Of a DNA stretch of 64,000 nt, positions 1 to 6,861 are shown in pieces. The stretch lies in assembly GCA_902362925.1 (NCBI GenBank), contig CABIYL010000009.1; one strand, written 5' to 3'. The notes beneath the pieces are model-generated. The model worked only from the letters and a program-made list of their open reading frames with translations. It did no database searches and was not told the origin of the DNA. The DNA comes from Pseudoflavonifractor sp902362925. GTDB taxonomy: Bacteria; Bacillota; Clostridia; Oscillospirales; Oscillospiraceae. Numbering within the stretch: position 1 is the first letter of the stretch; each line of letters opens with the position of its first letter. Position numbers and translations under genes: made by a program.

Positions 1-103
1 CGCTGTTGCAGGAAGTCCCACGCTCCTGGGCGTAGCGGTCCAGATAGGCTGTCAGCAGCCCCGCGGCCTGGGGATCGTCCTCCACAATGGCAATGTTCAG
101 CAT
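1..103 (-). CDS. LytTR/AgrA-type response regulator, N-terminus only (partial)
   Basis: Reading the minus strand from 103 gives MLNIAIVEDDPQAAGLLTAY, the start of a CheY-like receiver domain with the acidic pair (VEDD) that binds Mg2+ near the phospho-acceptor. Only 34 codons lie in the window, so the output domain is unseen. The form of the start resembles AgrA/LytR-type regulators rather than the ANTAR-type EutV, so I do not link it to the ethanolamine operon. Confidence 0.6.
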   Translation of the reverse strand, partial: MLNIAIVEDDPQAAGLLTAYLDRYAQERGTSCNS

Positions 104-288
104 CCCGTCTCCCCCCATTTTCTCTCTGCTCCTCACCCGTGAATGGGTACGGATTTCTATGGGTACCTATTCTATCACGCCCTGTTCTTTCCACGCAAAT
201 CTTTTTTCCGGCCCCGCTGGGTGGGACAAAGCCCTTGATACCCCCCTCCCTCTTTTGCTATACTTACCTCACAGAGAGGAGGGCGCCT

Positions 289-804
289 ATGGCCTTTGAG
301 GTAGTGAAATCCTTCCCCGGCGGCACCAGCATCGGCTTTACCGAGGGGAAGTTTGACCGCTGGTGCGTCCAGGAGCGGGTCTTTGTCTGGACCCGCCGCC
401 CCACCGACGCAGGCTGCTTTGCCCGTCTGCTGGAGCTGGCTCAGCGGTACGGCACAGACAAGGTCATGGCCGACTTTGTCGCTGTCTACGACGCCATGGG
501 CGTCAAGCCGCCCCGGGGTGACCTGCTGCCCAGCGACCAGGTTCTGGACCTCATCACCCGGCTCTCCGCCGCCTATGGCTCATCCCCCGGGGACGACGTC
601 CGTGCGGACAGGCTCTTCACCACCCTCTACCTGACCATGATCGCCGAGGAGAACAAGGCCAGAGCCGTCCTGGGCAAGCGCATCAAGCGGCTTGGAGTGC
701 ATCTTGTGCTGATGGAAGGGCGCACGCCGGAGGAGGCCGCAGCCTTCCCCACCGGGAAAAAGGCGGCTGAGCTCAGCGCCCTGTGCCAGTCTTACGGCTT
801 TTAA
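289..804 (+). CDS. Conserved hypothetical protein, 171 aa
   Basis: The start is the ATG at 289 behind an AGAGGAGGG ribosome site; an upstream in-frame extension to 139 has no such site. The product has no signal peptide or membrane segment, is rich in charged helix-forming residues and ends KAAELSALCQSYGF. I do not recognise a family. It ends 11 bases before a nucleoside hydrolase gene and probably shares its transcript, which hints at, but does not prove, a link to nucleoside salvage. Confidence 0.6.
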   Translation: MAFEVVKSFPGGTSIGFTEGKFDRWCVQERVFVWTRRPTDAGCFARLLELAQRYGTDKVMADFVAVYDAMGVKPPRGDLLPSDQVLDLITRLSAAYGSSPGDDVRADRLFTTLYLTMIAEENKARAVLGKRIKRLGVHLVLMEGRTPEEAAAFPTGKKAAELSALCQSYGF

Positions 805-815
805 GGAGGAACATT

Positions 816-1778
816 ATGTCAATCCACTGGGATCTTCCCGCCCGGATTCCCGTCCTGCTGGACGGCGATCCGGGTCATGACGACGCCATGGCCTGGATGC
901 TGGCCAAGGCGTCCCCTGCCCTAGACATCCGGGGCATCACCTCGGTCTGCGGCAACCAGACCATTGAAAAGACCACCTACAACGCCCTGCGGGTTATGAC
1001 CCTGCTGGACATTGACGCACCCATGGCCAAGGGGCGGCCCGGTCCCCTGGTGGCTGAGCCCATGGTGGCTCCCAGCGTCCACGGCGAGTCCGGTCTGGAC
1101 GGCCCCGTCCTGCCCGAGCCCGACCGGGACCCCCTGCCCTGCTCGGCTGCCGAGCTGATGGCAAAGGTGCTCTCCGAGAGCAAAGAGCCGGTGTACCTGG
1201 TGCCCACCGGCCCTCTGACCAATGTGGCCTCCCTGCTTCTGTCCCACCCGGAGCTGAAGGAGAAGATCGGCGGCATCTCCCTCATGGGCGGCGGCATCGC
1301 CCACGGCAACTGGACCCCTGCCGCTGAGTTCAACATTCTAGTGGACCCGGAGGCCGCCGACATTGTGTTCCGCTCCGGCGTGCCCATCACCATGGCGGGG
1401 CTGGACGTGACCGAAAAGGCCCTCATCTTCCCCGAGGACTTTGAGCGGATTCGGGCCGTGGGCAACCCGGTGGCCCGTATTGTGGCCGAGTGGCTGGAGT
1501 TCTTCTACCGCTTCCACCGGGAGAAGGGCTACGCAGGCGCCCCCGTACACGACGCGGTGGCGGTGGCCGCTCTGGTGGTGCCGAAGCTCTTCACCGTGGA
1601 GGAGATGCATGTGGATATCGAGGTTGCCGGAGACTACACCCGGGGCGCAACGGTGGGCGACCGGCACCATCTCACCTCCGCCGCCCCCAACGCCCGGGTT
1701 ATCATGGGCGTGAACCGGGACGGCTTTGCCGATTTGCTGGTGGAGGCCGTGAAAGCATATGGGGAGGGACAGTCATGA
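816..1778 (+). CDS. Inosine-uridine preferring nucleoside hydrolase, 320 aa
   Basis: The protein hydrolyses the N-glycosidic bond of ribonucleosides to free base and ribose. The family fingerprint is at the N-terminus (LLDGDPGHDDAMA, where the Asp cluster binds Ca2+ and ribose), followed by the substrate loop TGPLTN, the MGGG segment, the AEFNILVDPEAA box and a late HDAVAVA motif with the catalytic-region His. Length is normal for the family. The chosen ATG at 816 follows AAGGAGGAACATT. Its stop overlaps the start of a second hydrolase, so the pair is translationally coupled. Substrate range (purine or pyrimidine nucleosides) cannot be read from the sequence. Confidence 0.92.
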   Translation: MSIHWDLPARIPVLLDGDPGHDDAMAWMLAKASPALDIRGITSVCGNQTIEKTTYNALRVMTLLDIDAPMAKGRPGPLVAEPMVAPSVHGESGLDGPVLPEPDRDPLPCSAAELMAKVLSESKEPVYLVPTGPLTNVASLLLSHPELKEKIGGISLMGGGIAHGNWTPAAEFNILVDPEAADIVFRSGVPITMAGLDVTEKALIFPEDFERIRAVGNPVARIVAEWLEFFYRFHREKGYAGAPVHDAVAVAALVVPKLFTVEEMHVDIEVAGDYTRGATVGDRHHLTSAAPNARVIMGVNRDGFADLLVEAVKAYGEGQS

Positions 1779-2707
1779 ACAAGCGACCCGTTATCATCGA
1801 CTGCGACCCGGGAATTGACGACGCCATGGCGCTGCTGGCCGCCTTCCGTGCTCCCGAGCTGGACATCAGAGCCATCACCCCTGTGGCGGGCAACGTGCCC
1901 CTGGCCCACACCGCCCCCAACGCGCTGAAAATCCTGGCGCTGGGCGGACGGGAGGACATTCCGGTCTACCCCGGTGCGGACCGGCCTCTCTCCGGTGAGG
2001 TGAGGGACGCGGCGGACGTCCACGGCGCAGACGGCCTCATGGGCTGGCCCATGCCCGAGCCCAAGTCCGCGCTCCGTGAGGAGAAGGCCTGGGACGTGAT
2101 CTGGCGGGAGGCAAAGGCCCTGGACGGAGAGCTGGAGCTCATCGCCACCGGTCCTCTGACCAACCTGGCCATCGCCCTGGCCAAGTATCCCGACCTGCCC
2201 AAATACATCAAAAAGCTGACTGTCATGGGCGGCGGCGCCTGCTTCGGCAACGCCACGCCCGCCGCTGAGTTCAACATTTACGCCGATCCGGAGGCCGCCG
2301 AGATGGTGTTCCGTTCCGGCATGCCCATCGCCCTGTGCGGCCTGGATGTGTGCTACCAGGCCAGCCTGGTGGAGGAGGATATTGCGGCGCTGGAGGCCAT
2401 GGGCTCCGTGCAGGCCGCGTTCTCTGCCGCCCTCAGCCGCCTGGAGCTGTCCTGGGCCCTGCCTGGGGTCACCGGCGCGCCCATGTACGACCCCTGTGCC
2501 ATGATGTACGCCATTGACCCCAGCATTTTTACCTCTGTCCACTGCTGGGTGGGCGTGGAGCGCTCCGGCGTCCACACCCGCGGCAAGACGGTCACCGACG
2601 CCTTCAGCGACGCCAAGCGTACCCCCAACATGGACCTGGTGCTGGATGTGGACCGGCCTGAATTTGCCCGGCGTCTGCTGGCTCTGCTGGGGGAGTACGG
2701 CGCATAA
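1775..2707 (+). CDS. Second nucleoside hydrolase, 310 aa
   Basis: This paralogue of the preceding gene starts within its stop codon (ATGA overlap at 1775). It carries the same signatures: IIDCDPGIDDAMA near residue 6-18, TGPLTN, MGGGACFGN, AEFNIYADPEAA, and a late APMYDPCAMMYA in place of the usual HDAVA motif. The late motif has YDP rather than HDP, so the His contributed there in classical enzymes appears replaced, which may change substrate or base specificity. Two adjacent, coupled hydrolases suggest complementary purine/pyrimidine nucleoside scavenging. A bidirectional terminator follows. Confidence 0.9.
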   Translation: MNKRPVIIDCDPGIDDAMALLAAFRAPELDIRAITPVAGNVPLAHTAPNALKILALGGREDIPVYPGADRPLSGEVRDAADVHGADGLMGWPMPEPKSALREEKAWDVIWREAKALDGELELIATGPLTNLAIALAKYPDLPKYIKKLTVMGGGACFGNATPAAEFNIYADPEAAEMVFRSGMPIALCGLDVCYQASLVEEDIAALEAMGSVQAAFSAALSRLELSWALPGVTGAPMYDPCAMMYAIDPSIFTSVHCWVGVERSGVHTRGKTVTDAFSDAKRTPNMDLVLDVDRPEFARRLLALLGEYGA

Positions 2708-2727
2708 TATCTCCGCAAAACATCATA

Positions 2728-2762
2728 AAAGCAGGTGGAAAGCGTTGCTTTCCACCTGCTTT
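2728..2762. terminator. Bidirectional terminator between nucleoside hydrolase and eut operons
   Basis: AAAGCAGGTGGAAAGC and GCTTTCCACCTGCTTT form a 16-bp perfect stem with a tiny loop; T runs flank it on both strands. It separates two convergent operons. Confidence 0.9.
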
Positions 2763-2765
2763 TTA

Positions 2766-3194
2766 TCATTTCTGGCTCTGCCAGTCCGCCGGATAGACGA
2801 AATAGAGGAACCGGGCATGTCCCGTCACTGAGAACCGGATGGAGCTGCCCTTGGGGATATAGAGAATCTCCCCAGGTCCGGCGGATATGGTACCCCGGTC
2901 GGTCTGGATGTCCAGCCGCCCCTCAATCACATAGTCCATCTCGTCGTAGTTCAGCGTCCAGGGAAAGGTTGTGTCGGTCATCTCCATGATGCCCGCACCC
3001 AGCCGGGGACTCTCGTCAAGGGTGAACAGGTCCCGTGTATAGACCCTGTCACCTGCATGACCGGTGTCCATCCGGTGCTCCTCCGTCACCTTCAGCTGGG
3101 GTACCGGGATTTTCTTCACCGTCTCCCCAAGGACCTCTCCCAGCTTCTCCAGCAGCACCTGGCGTACCAGAGCCTCTAGTTCCTGCTTATCCAC
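2766..3194 (-). CDS. eutQ: EutQ-like cupin protein, 142 aa (short form)
   Basis: This is the last gene of the eut operon. The GTG start at 3194 lies inside the end of eutH, with the AAAGGAGG site coded by the eutH tail. Residues 1-20 form an amphipathic helix (MDKQELEALVRQVLLEKL) of the type used as an encapsulation peptide. Residues about 45-140 form a single cupin barrel ending with YPADWQSQK. The Salmonella EutQ is about 229 aa and has acetate kinase activity; this one keeps only the helix plus cupin, so kinase activity should not be assumed. Confidence 0.85.
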   Translation of the reverse strand: MDKQELEALVRQVLLEKLGEVLGETVKKIPVPQLKVTEEHRMDTGHAGDRVYTRDLFTLDESPRLGAGIMEMTDTTFPWTLNYDEMDYVIEGRLDIQTDRGTISAGPGEILYIPKGSSIRFSVTGHARFLYFVYPADWQSQK

Positions 3195-4278
3195 GGCTTA
3201 CCTCCTTTCTGGTCAGCAGCATGGCCACCGCCACGGCGGACACGCCGCCCACCAGCTTGCCCACAATCATAGGGAAAATCATGGACGAGTCAAAGCCTGC
3301 GGTAAAGCCCAGGTGGTCGCCGAACACGAAGGCGGCGGACACAGCAAAGGCCACGTTGATGACCTTGCCCCGGTGGTCCATGTCCTTCATCATGCCGAAC
3401 ATGGGGATATTGTTGGCCAGGGTGGCCACCATCCCGGCGGCAGCAATGTCGTTCATGCCCAGCAGGTGGCCCAGCTTCATCAGGGGCTTGCGGAACACCT
3501 TGGTGATGACGTACACCAGGGGGAACGCTCCTGCCAGCACTACTGCGATGTCGCCCACCACGGTGAAGCCCTCCTCAATGGGGGTGAGGCCGGGCAGGAT
3601 GGTGATGGGTGTCAGCTTCTGGACAATGGCGATGGCCAGGCCCACGGTAATGATGACCACCACCGCCTTGCCGAACACCTGAAAGCCCTTGACCATGCCG
3701 TTTGGGATCTTCCACAGGCCGATGGCGATGAGCACGGCGATGAGCACGATGGGGATCAGGTTGCGCAGCACCATGCCGATGCTAAATCCGGCCACCAGGC
3801 CGCCCACCAGGGAGCCCAGGGGAATGGTGACCACGCCCGCCAGCACGCCGGAGGCCAGAGCGGGACGGTCCTCCTTCTGGATGATGCCCAGGCCCACGGG
3901 GATGGTGAACACAATGGTGGGCCCCAGCATGGCGCCCACGATAAGGCCGCCGAACTGCCCCGCCTCTTCCGTCAGCGCCAGCTCCTTGGCCAGGGGCGCG
4001 CCGCCCATGTCGTTGGCCAGAATGGTGCCCACGAACATGGCCGGGTCGGCCCCCAGGAACTGGTACACCGGCACCACCACCGGCCGCAGCACGTCGGCCA
4101 AAACCGGCGCCAGGCAGATGATGCCGATCATGGACAGTGCCAGGGCGCCCATATTCATGATACCCTCTTCAAACTTCTCCCCCAGGCCGAAACGGTTGCC
4201 CAGAATCCGGTCCACCGCGCCCAGGACCATGAAGAGGACCATTAGATATATGATAATCTCGTTGATGGACAAATTCAT
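3187..4278 (-). CDS. eutH: Ethanolamine permease EutH, 363 aa
   Basis: A polytopic membrane protein with about ten hydrophobic helices, starting MNLSINEIIIYLMVLFMVLG. It contains the family-typical stretches GNRFGLGEKFEEG, ANDMGGAPLAKELA and FGDHLGFTAGFD. EutH carries ethanolamine into the cell, chiefly when it is scarce or protonated at low pH. It sits between the shell gene eutN and eutQ at the distal end of the operon, with an 8-base overlap into eutQ. The length is close to the family norm. Confidence 0.95.
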   Translation of the reverse strand: MNLSINEIIIYLMVLFMVLGAVDRILGNRFGLGEKFEEGIMNMGALALSMIGIICLAPVLADVLRPVVVPVYQFLGADPAMFVGTILANDMGGAPLAKELALTEEAGQFGGLIVGAMLGPTIVFTIPVGLGIIQKEDRPALASGVLAGVVTIPLGSLVGGLVAGFSIGMVLRNLIPIVLIAVLIAIGLWKIPNGMVKGFQVFGKAVVVIITVGLAIAIVQKLTPITILPGLTPIEEGFTVVGDIAVVLAGAFPLVYVITKVFRKPLMKLGHLLGMNDIAAAGMVATLANNIPMFGMMKDMDHRGKVINVAFAVSAAFVFGDHLGFTAGFDSSMIFPMIVGKLVGGVSAVAVAMLLTRKEVSRG

Positions 4279-4302
4279 TGCCCCTTTCCTGTTCTCTCAG
4301 GG

Positions 4303-4536
4303 CTAGGTCTGGTCCACGATGCCCACCACGGCGGCGTCCACCGGGACATCCTTCCCGGCGGCCACACGGGCCGCACCGCCTGTGGCCACCAGCACCCGTT
4401 CGCCCTCCCCCGCGCCCACGCAGTCAGCGCAGATGAGGAGCTGTTCCCCCACCCGGACGGTAAGAAAGGACTTGCCAAAGAGGCCGGGGGACTTTTTGGT
4501 GGACCAGATATTACCCTCTACCGTACCCAGCAGCAC
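4303..4536 (-). CDS. eutN: Microcompartment vertex protein EutN (BMC-P/CcmL family), 77 aa
   Basis: The short beta-barrel protein starts MLLGTVEGNIWSTKK and has the CcmL/EutN pattern LLICADCVGAGEGERVLVATGGAAR, then ends VDAAVVGIVDQT. Family members form pentamers that cap the twelve vertices of the bacterial microcompartment shell. It overlaps the preceding small gene by 26 bases, so its translation is probably coupled to it. It is the only vertex-protein gene in this operon. Confidence 0.92.
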   Translation of the reverse strand: MLLGTVEGNIWSTKKSPGLFGKSFLTVRVGEQLLICADCVGAGEGERVLVATGGAARVAAGKDVPVDAAVVGIVDQT

Positions 4537-4801
4537 GGCCGCCCCCTCCTCTCCGGATGCCCAGCTCCCGCAGCTCCCGCTCCATGGCGGTAAAGCGAAC
4601 GTAGATGTCCCGCTCGGCGGTACGGGCGTACTTCTTGTACTCCAGGGCCCCGTCGGCCAGGCAGACCCGCCGCCCCTCCAGCAGAGCCAGCAGGACCGTC
4701 CGTTCCTCCTCCGTCAGGGCCACGCCCAGGGAGAGAAGGGCCATCTGCTCGATGGGGAGATGGGTGATGATCAGGTCTCCGCCCCGCTCCTCCAGCGTCA
4801 C
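4511..4801 (-). CDS. Small eut-operon protein of unknown function, 96 aa
   Basis: The ATG at 4801 overlaps the pduL stop (ATGA), and the 3' end overlaps eutN by 26 bases, so it is embedded in the operon and translated. The middle, LLALLEGRRVCLADGALEYKKY, resembles the C-terminal half of the unnamed ethanolamine-utilisation family (TIGR02536) seen at this operon position in clostridia and enterococci, but that family is about twice as long. The N-terminal half would then be missing. The family assignment is from memory of the pattern and is tentative; function is unknown. Confidence 0.7.
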   Translation of the reverse strand: MTLEERGGDLIITHLPIEQMALLSLGVALTEEERTVLLALLEGRRVCLADGALEYKKYARTAERDIYVRFTAMERELRELGIRRGGGGRAAGYGRG

Positions 4802-5427
4802 AGGCCCTCTCCCCCTGTCACGGGGATGGCCCGGTCCCCCTTGCGGAAGCCGCAGGCATTCGCCTCGTCGTAGTCCAGGTGGACGGCGGTGGAGAATTTG
4901 GGGGAAATGCGTACCTCCACCGCCTCAAAGGTAACCGGACGGCTGGTGAGGGTGCGCAGCCGGATATCCTGCTTGTCGGACACGCCCCACCGTCTGGCGT
5001 CCTCCGGGGTCATGTGGATGTGCCGCTTGGCGGCAATGACCCCCTGCTTCAGGGTGAGCTCACCCGCCGGTCCCTGGAGGACAATGTCCGGCGTTCCGGC
5101 TGTGTCGCCCGAGATGCGCACCGGCGGCGTAATGCCCAGGGCCACCCCGTCCGTGAGGGAGATCTCCACCTGGCTCTCGGGCCGCTCGGGGCCCAGCACC
5201 ACCACGTTGCCCAGCTGGCCCTTGGGCCCCACAAGCGTTACCCGCTCGGCACAGACAAACTGCCCCGGCTGGGACAGGCCCCGCACCTTCTCCAGCCGGT
5301 GACCCCGTCCGAACAGTGCCTCCACATCGGCCCGGCACAGGTGGACGTGCCGCCCGCTGGCCTCCAAAGGCACAGTCAGCCGCTCCACCACCGTCTCCGC
5401 CAGCCGTTCCAGCGCTGTGTGTTCCAT
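4798..5427 (-). CDS. pduL: Phosphate propanoyl/acetyltransferase PduL (EutD role), 209 aa
   Basis: The enzyme converts acetyl-CoA and phosphate to acetyl phosphate inside the microcompartment, recycling CoA. Two PduL barrels are visible, each with its zinc-binding His signature: SGRHVHL at residues 24-30 and AKRHIHMTPEDA at 133-144. Residues 3-17 (HTALERLAETVVERL) form a short amphipathic helix like the encapsulation peptides of PduL. It is unrelated to the Pta-type EutD of enterobacteria but fills the same step. It ends directly after eutT begins its downstream neighbour, with no gap (5427/5428). Confidence 0.93.
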   Translation of the reverse strand: MEHTALERLAETVVERLTVPLEASGRHVHLCRADVEALFGRGHRLEKVRGLSQPGQFVCAERVTLVGPKGQLGNVVVLGPERPESQVEISLTDGVALGITPPVRISGDTAGTPDIVLQGPAGELTLKQGVIAAKRHIHMTPEDARRWGVSDKQDIRLRTLTSRPVTFEAVEVRISPKFSTAVHLDYDEANACGFRKGDRAIPVTGGEGL

Positions 5428-6162
5428 TTACTTCACCTCCCGGGGGTATTTCCCCGCCTTGAGTTTGATCATCATGATCCACATCAGGGAGGACAGGCGG
5501 TTGAGTCCCAGAATCATGTCCGGCCGCTTCACGCCGCCGTCGGCGTCCCGGAAGGCGGCATAGGCCGCCAGCTCGGTGTGCCGCACCACGGTGCGCACCT
5601 TGTTTACCGCCAGAATGGCGGGAGAGTCGGTGTAGTGGGGCATGAAGTGGGATTGCCCCAGGTGCTTCTCCGGGTAGTGGGAGTACTCCCGCAGCTCCGC
5701 CGGGCCGTACCCGCACAGCTCAATCTCCCCTACCGGCTCATCCAGCACGTCGAAGCGGATGAACCGCCGCACAAAGGCCAGCACCTCCTCCAACTCCTGC
5801 GCCAGGGCGGGATACCCCGCCCCAGCGCAGGTCTGCTGGGCCAGGAGAATCTCCGCCTCCAGGCTGTCGATGCAGCCCCGGAAGGCGATGCGGGGATGGT
5901 CCTTGTCCACCAGGATATTGCCCTTCAGGTGGGTCATGTGCTCCGGCTTCTCCGACAGCACCACCCCGGATATGGTGCGGTACCGGGCCGAGGGCCGCTC
6001 GCCGCCCTCGGTCTGCCCCTGGGGCCAGACCACCTCGATCTTCTTCTCCCGCAGCCACTCCCGGGCGGCAGGAGTGAGAACCTCCCCCGCCCGGACCACC
6101 ACCGGACCCCGGGTGCCGCCGCCGGACATGCGGCGCACGTCCTCCTCGGTCAGCAGCGCCAC
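5428..6162 (-). CDS. eutT: Cobalamin adenosyltransferase EutT, 244 aa
   Basis: EutT makes adenosylcobalamin, the cofactor of EutBC. The protein begins with a small domain (residues 1-50, LTEEDVRR..LTPAAREWLREKKIEVVW) that recalls the N-terminal segment of eut corrinoid enzymes. It continues with the adenosyltransferase core (THLKGNILVDKDHPRIAFRG, LAQQTCAGAG, FRDADGGVKRPDMILGLNRLSS broken here into pieces). It lies between eutM and pduL, four bases from the former. Length fits EutT. I see the family signatures but cannot confirm the metal-binding residues. Confidence 0.88.
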   Translation of the reverse strand: MALLTEEDVRRMSGGGTRGPVVVRAGEVLTPAAREWLREKKIEVVWPQGQTEGGERPSARYRTISGVVLSEKPEHMTHLKGNILVDKDHPRIAFRGCIDSLEAEILLAQQTCAGAGYPALAQELEEVLAFVRRFIRFDVLDEPVGEIELCGYGPAELREYSHYPEKHLGQSHFMPHYTDSPAILAVNKVRTVVRHTELAAYAAFRDADGGVKRPDMILGLNRLSSLMWIMMIKLKAGKYPREVK

Positions 6163-6165
6163 GGC

Positions 6166-6465
6166 TTACTGCCCGTCGTACTCGCCCTTGCCGTGGGGCA
6201 GGACGGAGTCCACCTCGGCGTGGGGGCGGGGGATGACGTGGACGCTCACCAGCTCGCCCACCTTCTCCGCAGCAGCGGCGCCGGCGTCGGTGGCCGCCTT
6301 GACGGCCCCCACGTCGCCCCGGACCATCACGGTCACCAGGCCGCCGCCCACCTGCTCCTTGCCCACCAGCTGGACGTTTGCCGCCTTCACCATGGCGTCC
6401 GCCGCCTCAATGGCGGCCACCAGGCCGCGGGTCTCCACCATACCAAGTGCGTTTGTGTTAGCCAT
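6166..6465 (-). CDS. eutM: Shell hexamer protein EutM (short form from internal start), 99 aa
   Basis: The internal ATG at 6465 follows AAAAGGAGACAGGAAA, an excellent ribosome site encoded within the long reading frame. The product MANTNALGMVETRGLVAAIE...GEYDGQ is a canonical single-domain BMC-H protein: it has the GMVETRG start, the GGLVTVMVRGDVGAVKAATDAG core and the HVIPRPHAEVD tail. Family members form flat hexamers that tile the microcompartment facets and provide small pores. This short form is probably the abundant one, since facets need thousands of copies. Confidence 0.9.
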   Translation of the reverse strand: MANTNALGMVETRGLVAAIEAADAMVKAANVQLVGKEQVGGGLVTVMVRGDVGAVKAATDAGAAAAEKVGELVSVHVIPRPHAEVDSVLPHGKGEYDGQ

Positions 6466-6861
6466 TTTCCTGTCTCCTTTTCCGTTGTGCGCCCCAGAAT
6501 CGGGGCGTTCTGTATGATTCCCACCCTGGGGCATGTTCTGTCCCTCGGGTGTTTTTTCCACATCTGCCCGGCCCATGGTGGAAACCGAGGTCTCCTTTTC
6601 CTCTGTCCGGGCAGCACGTCCCCGCTTTCTGCGGGGCTTCTTTTCCGCTGTTTCTTCTACAGCCTTGACGGGCATATGGGGCGCGCCGCCCACGATCCCG
6701 GCATTCTCGCCGTTGAGGGCCGTTACCTGCTGCTCCATGGCCTCCTCACCCTCAGCCTCAGCGGGCTTGGCCGCCATCAGGCTGTTGGTCAGGTTCTGCA
6801 CCTCCTGCAAAAGGTGCTCCTGGGGGTTGAGCAGCACGCCGTCGGCGTTGACCTCACTCAT
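6166..6861 (-). CDS. BMC-H shell protein with long disordered N-terminal extension (long form), 231 aa
   Basis: The frame is open from an ATG at 6861, which overlaps the eutE stop (ATGA), to the end of eutM. Residues 1-35 look helical (MSEVNADGVLLNPQEHLLQE). Residues 36-132 are low-complexity and charged, with a basic cluster KKPRRKRGRAAR near 74-85, and residues 133-231 are a complete BMC-H domain. Standard EutM has about 95-100 residues and no extension. A strong internal start (see separate entry) means two products are likely. It could be a separate small gene that lost its stop codon, or a true scaffold or linker version. Confidence 0.7.
   Translation of the reverse strand: MSEVNADGVLLNPQEHLLQEVQNLTNSLMAAKPAEAEGEEAMEQQVTALNGENAGIVGGAPHMPVKAVEETAEKKPRRKRGRAARTEEKETSVSTMGRADVEKTPEGQNMPQGGNHTERPDSGAHNGKGDRKMANTNALGMVETRGLVAAIEAADAMVKAANVQLVGKEQVGGGLVTVMVRGDVGAVKAATDAGAAAAEKVGELVSVHVIPRPHAEVDSVLPHGKGEYDGQ

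Noticed and set aside
1..103. The partial response regulator as EutV of the eut operon
   Set aside because: Its start resembles AgrA/LytR-type receivers, and it is separated from the operon by an unrelated transcription unit; no ANTAR domain can be seen.
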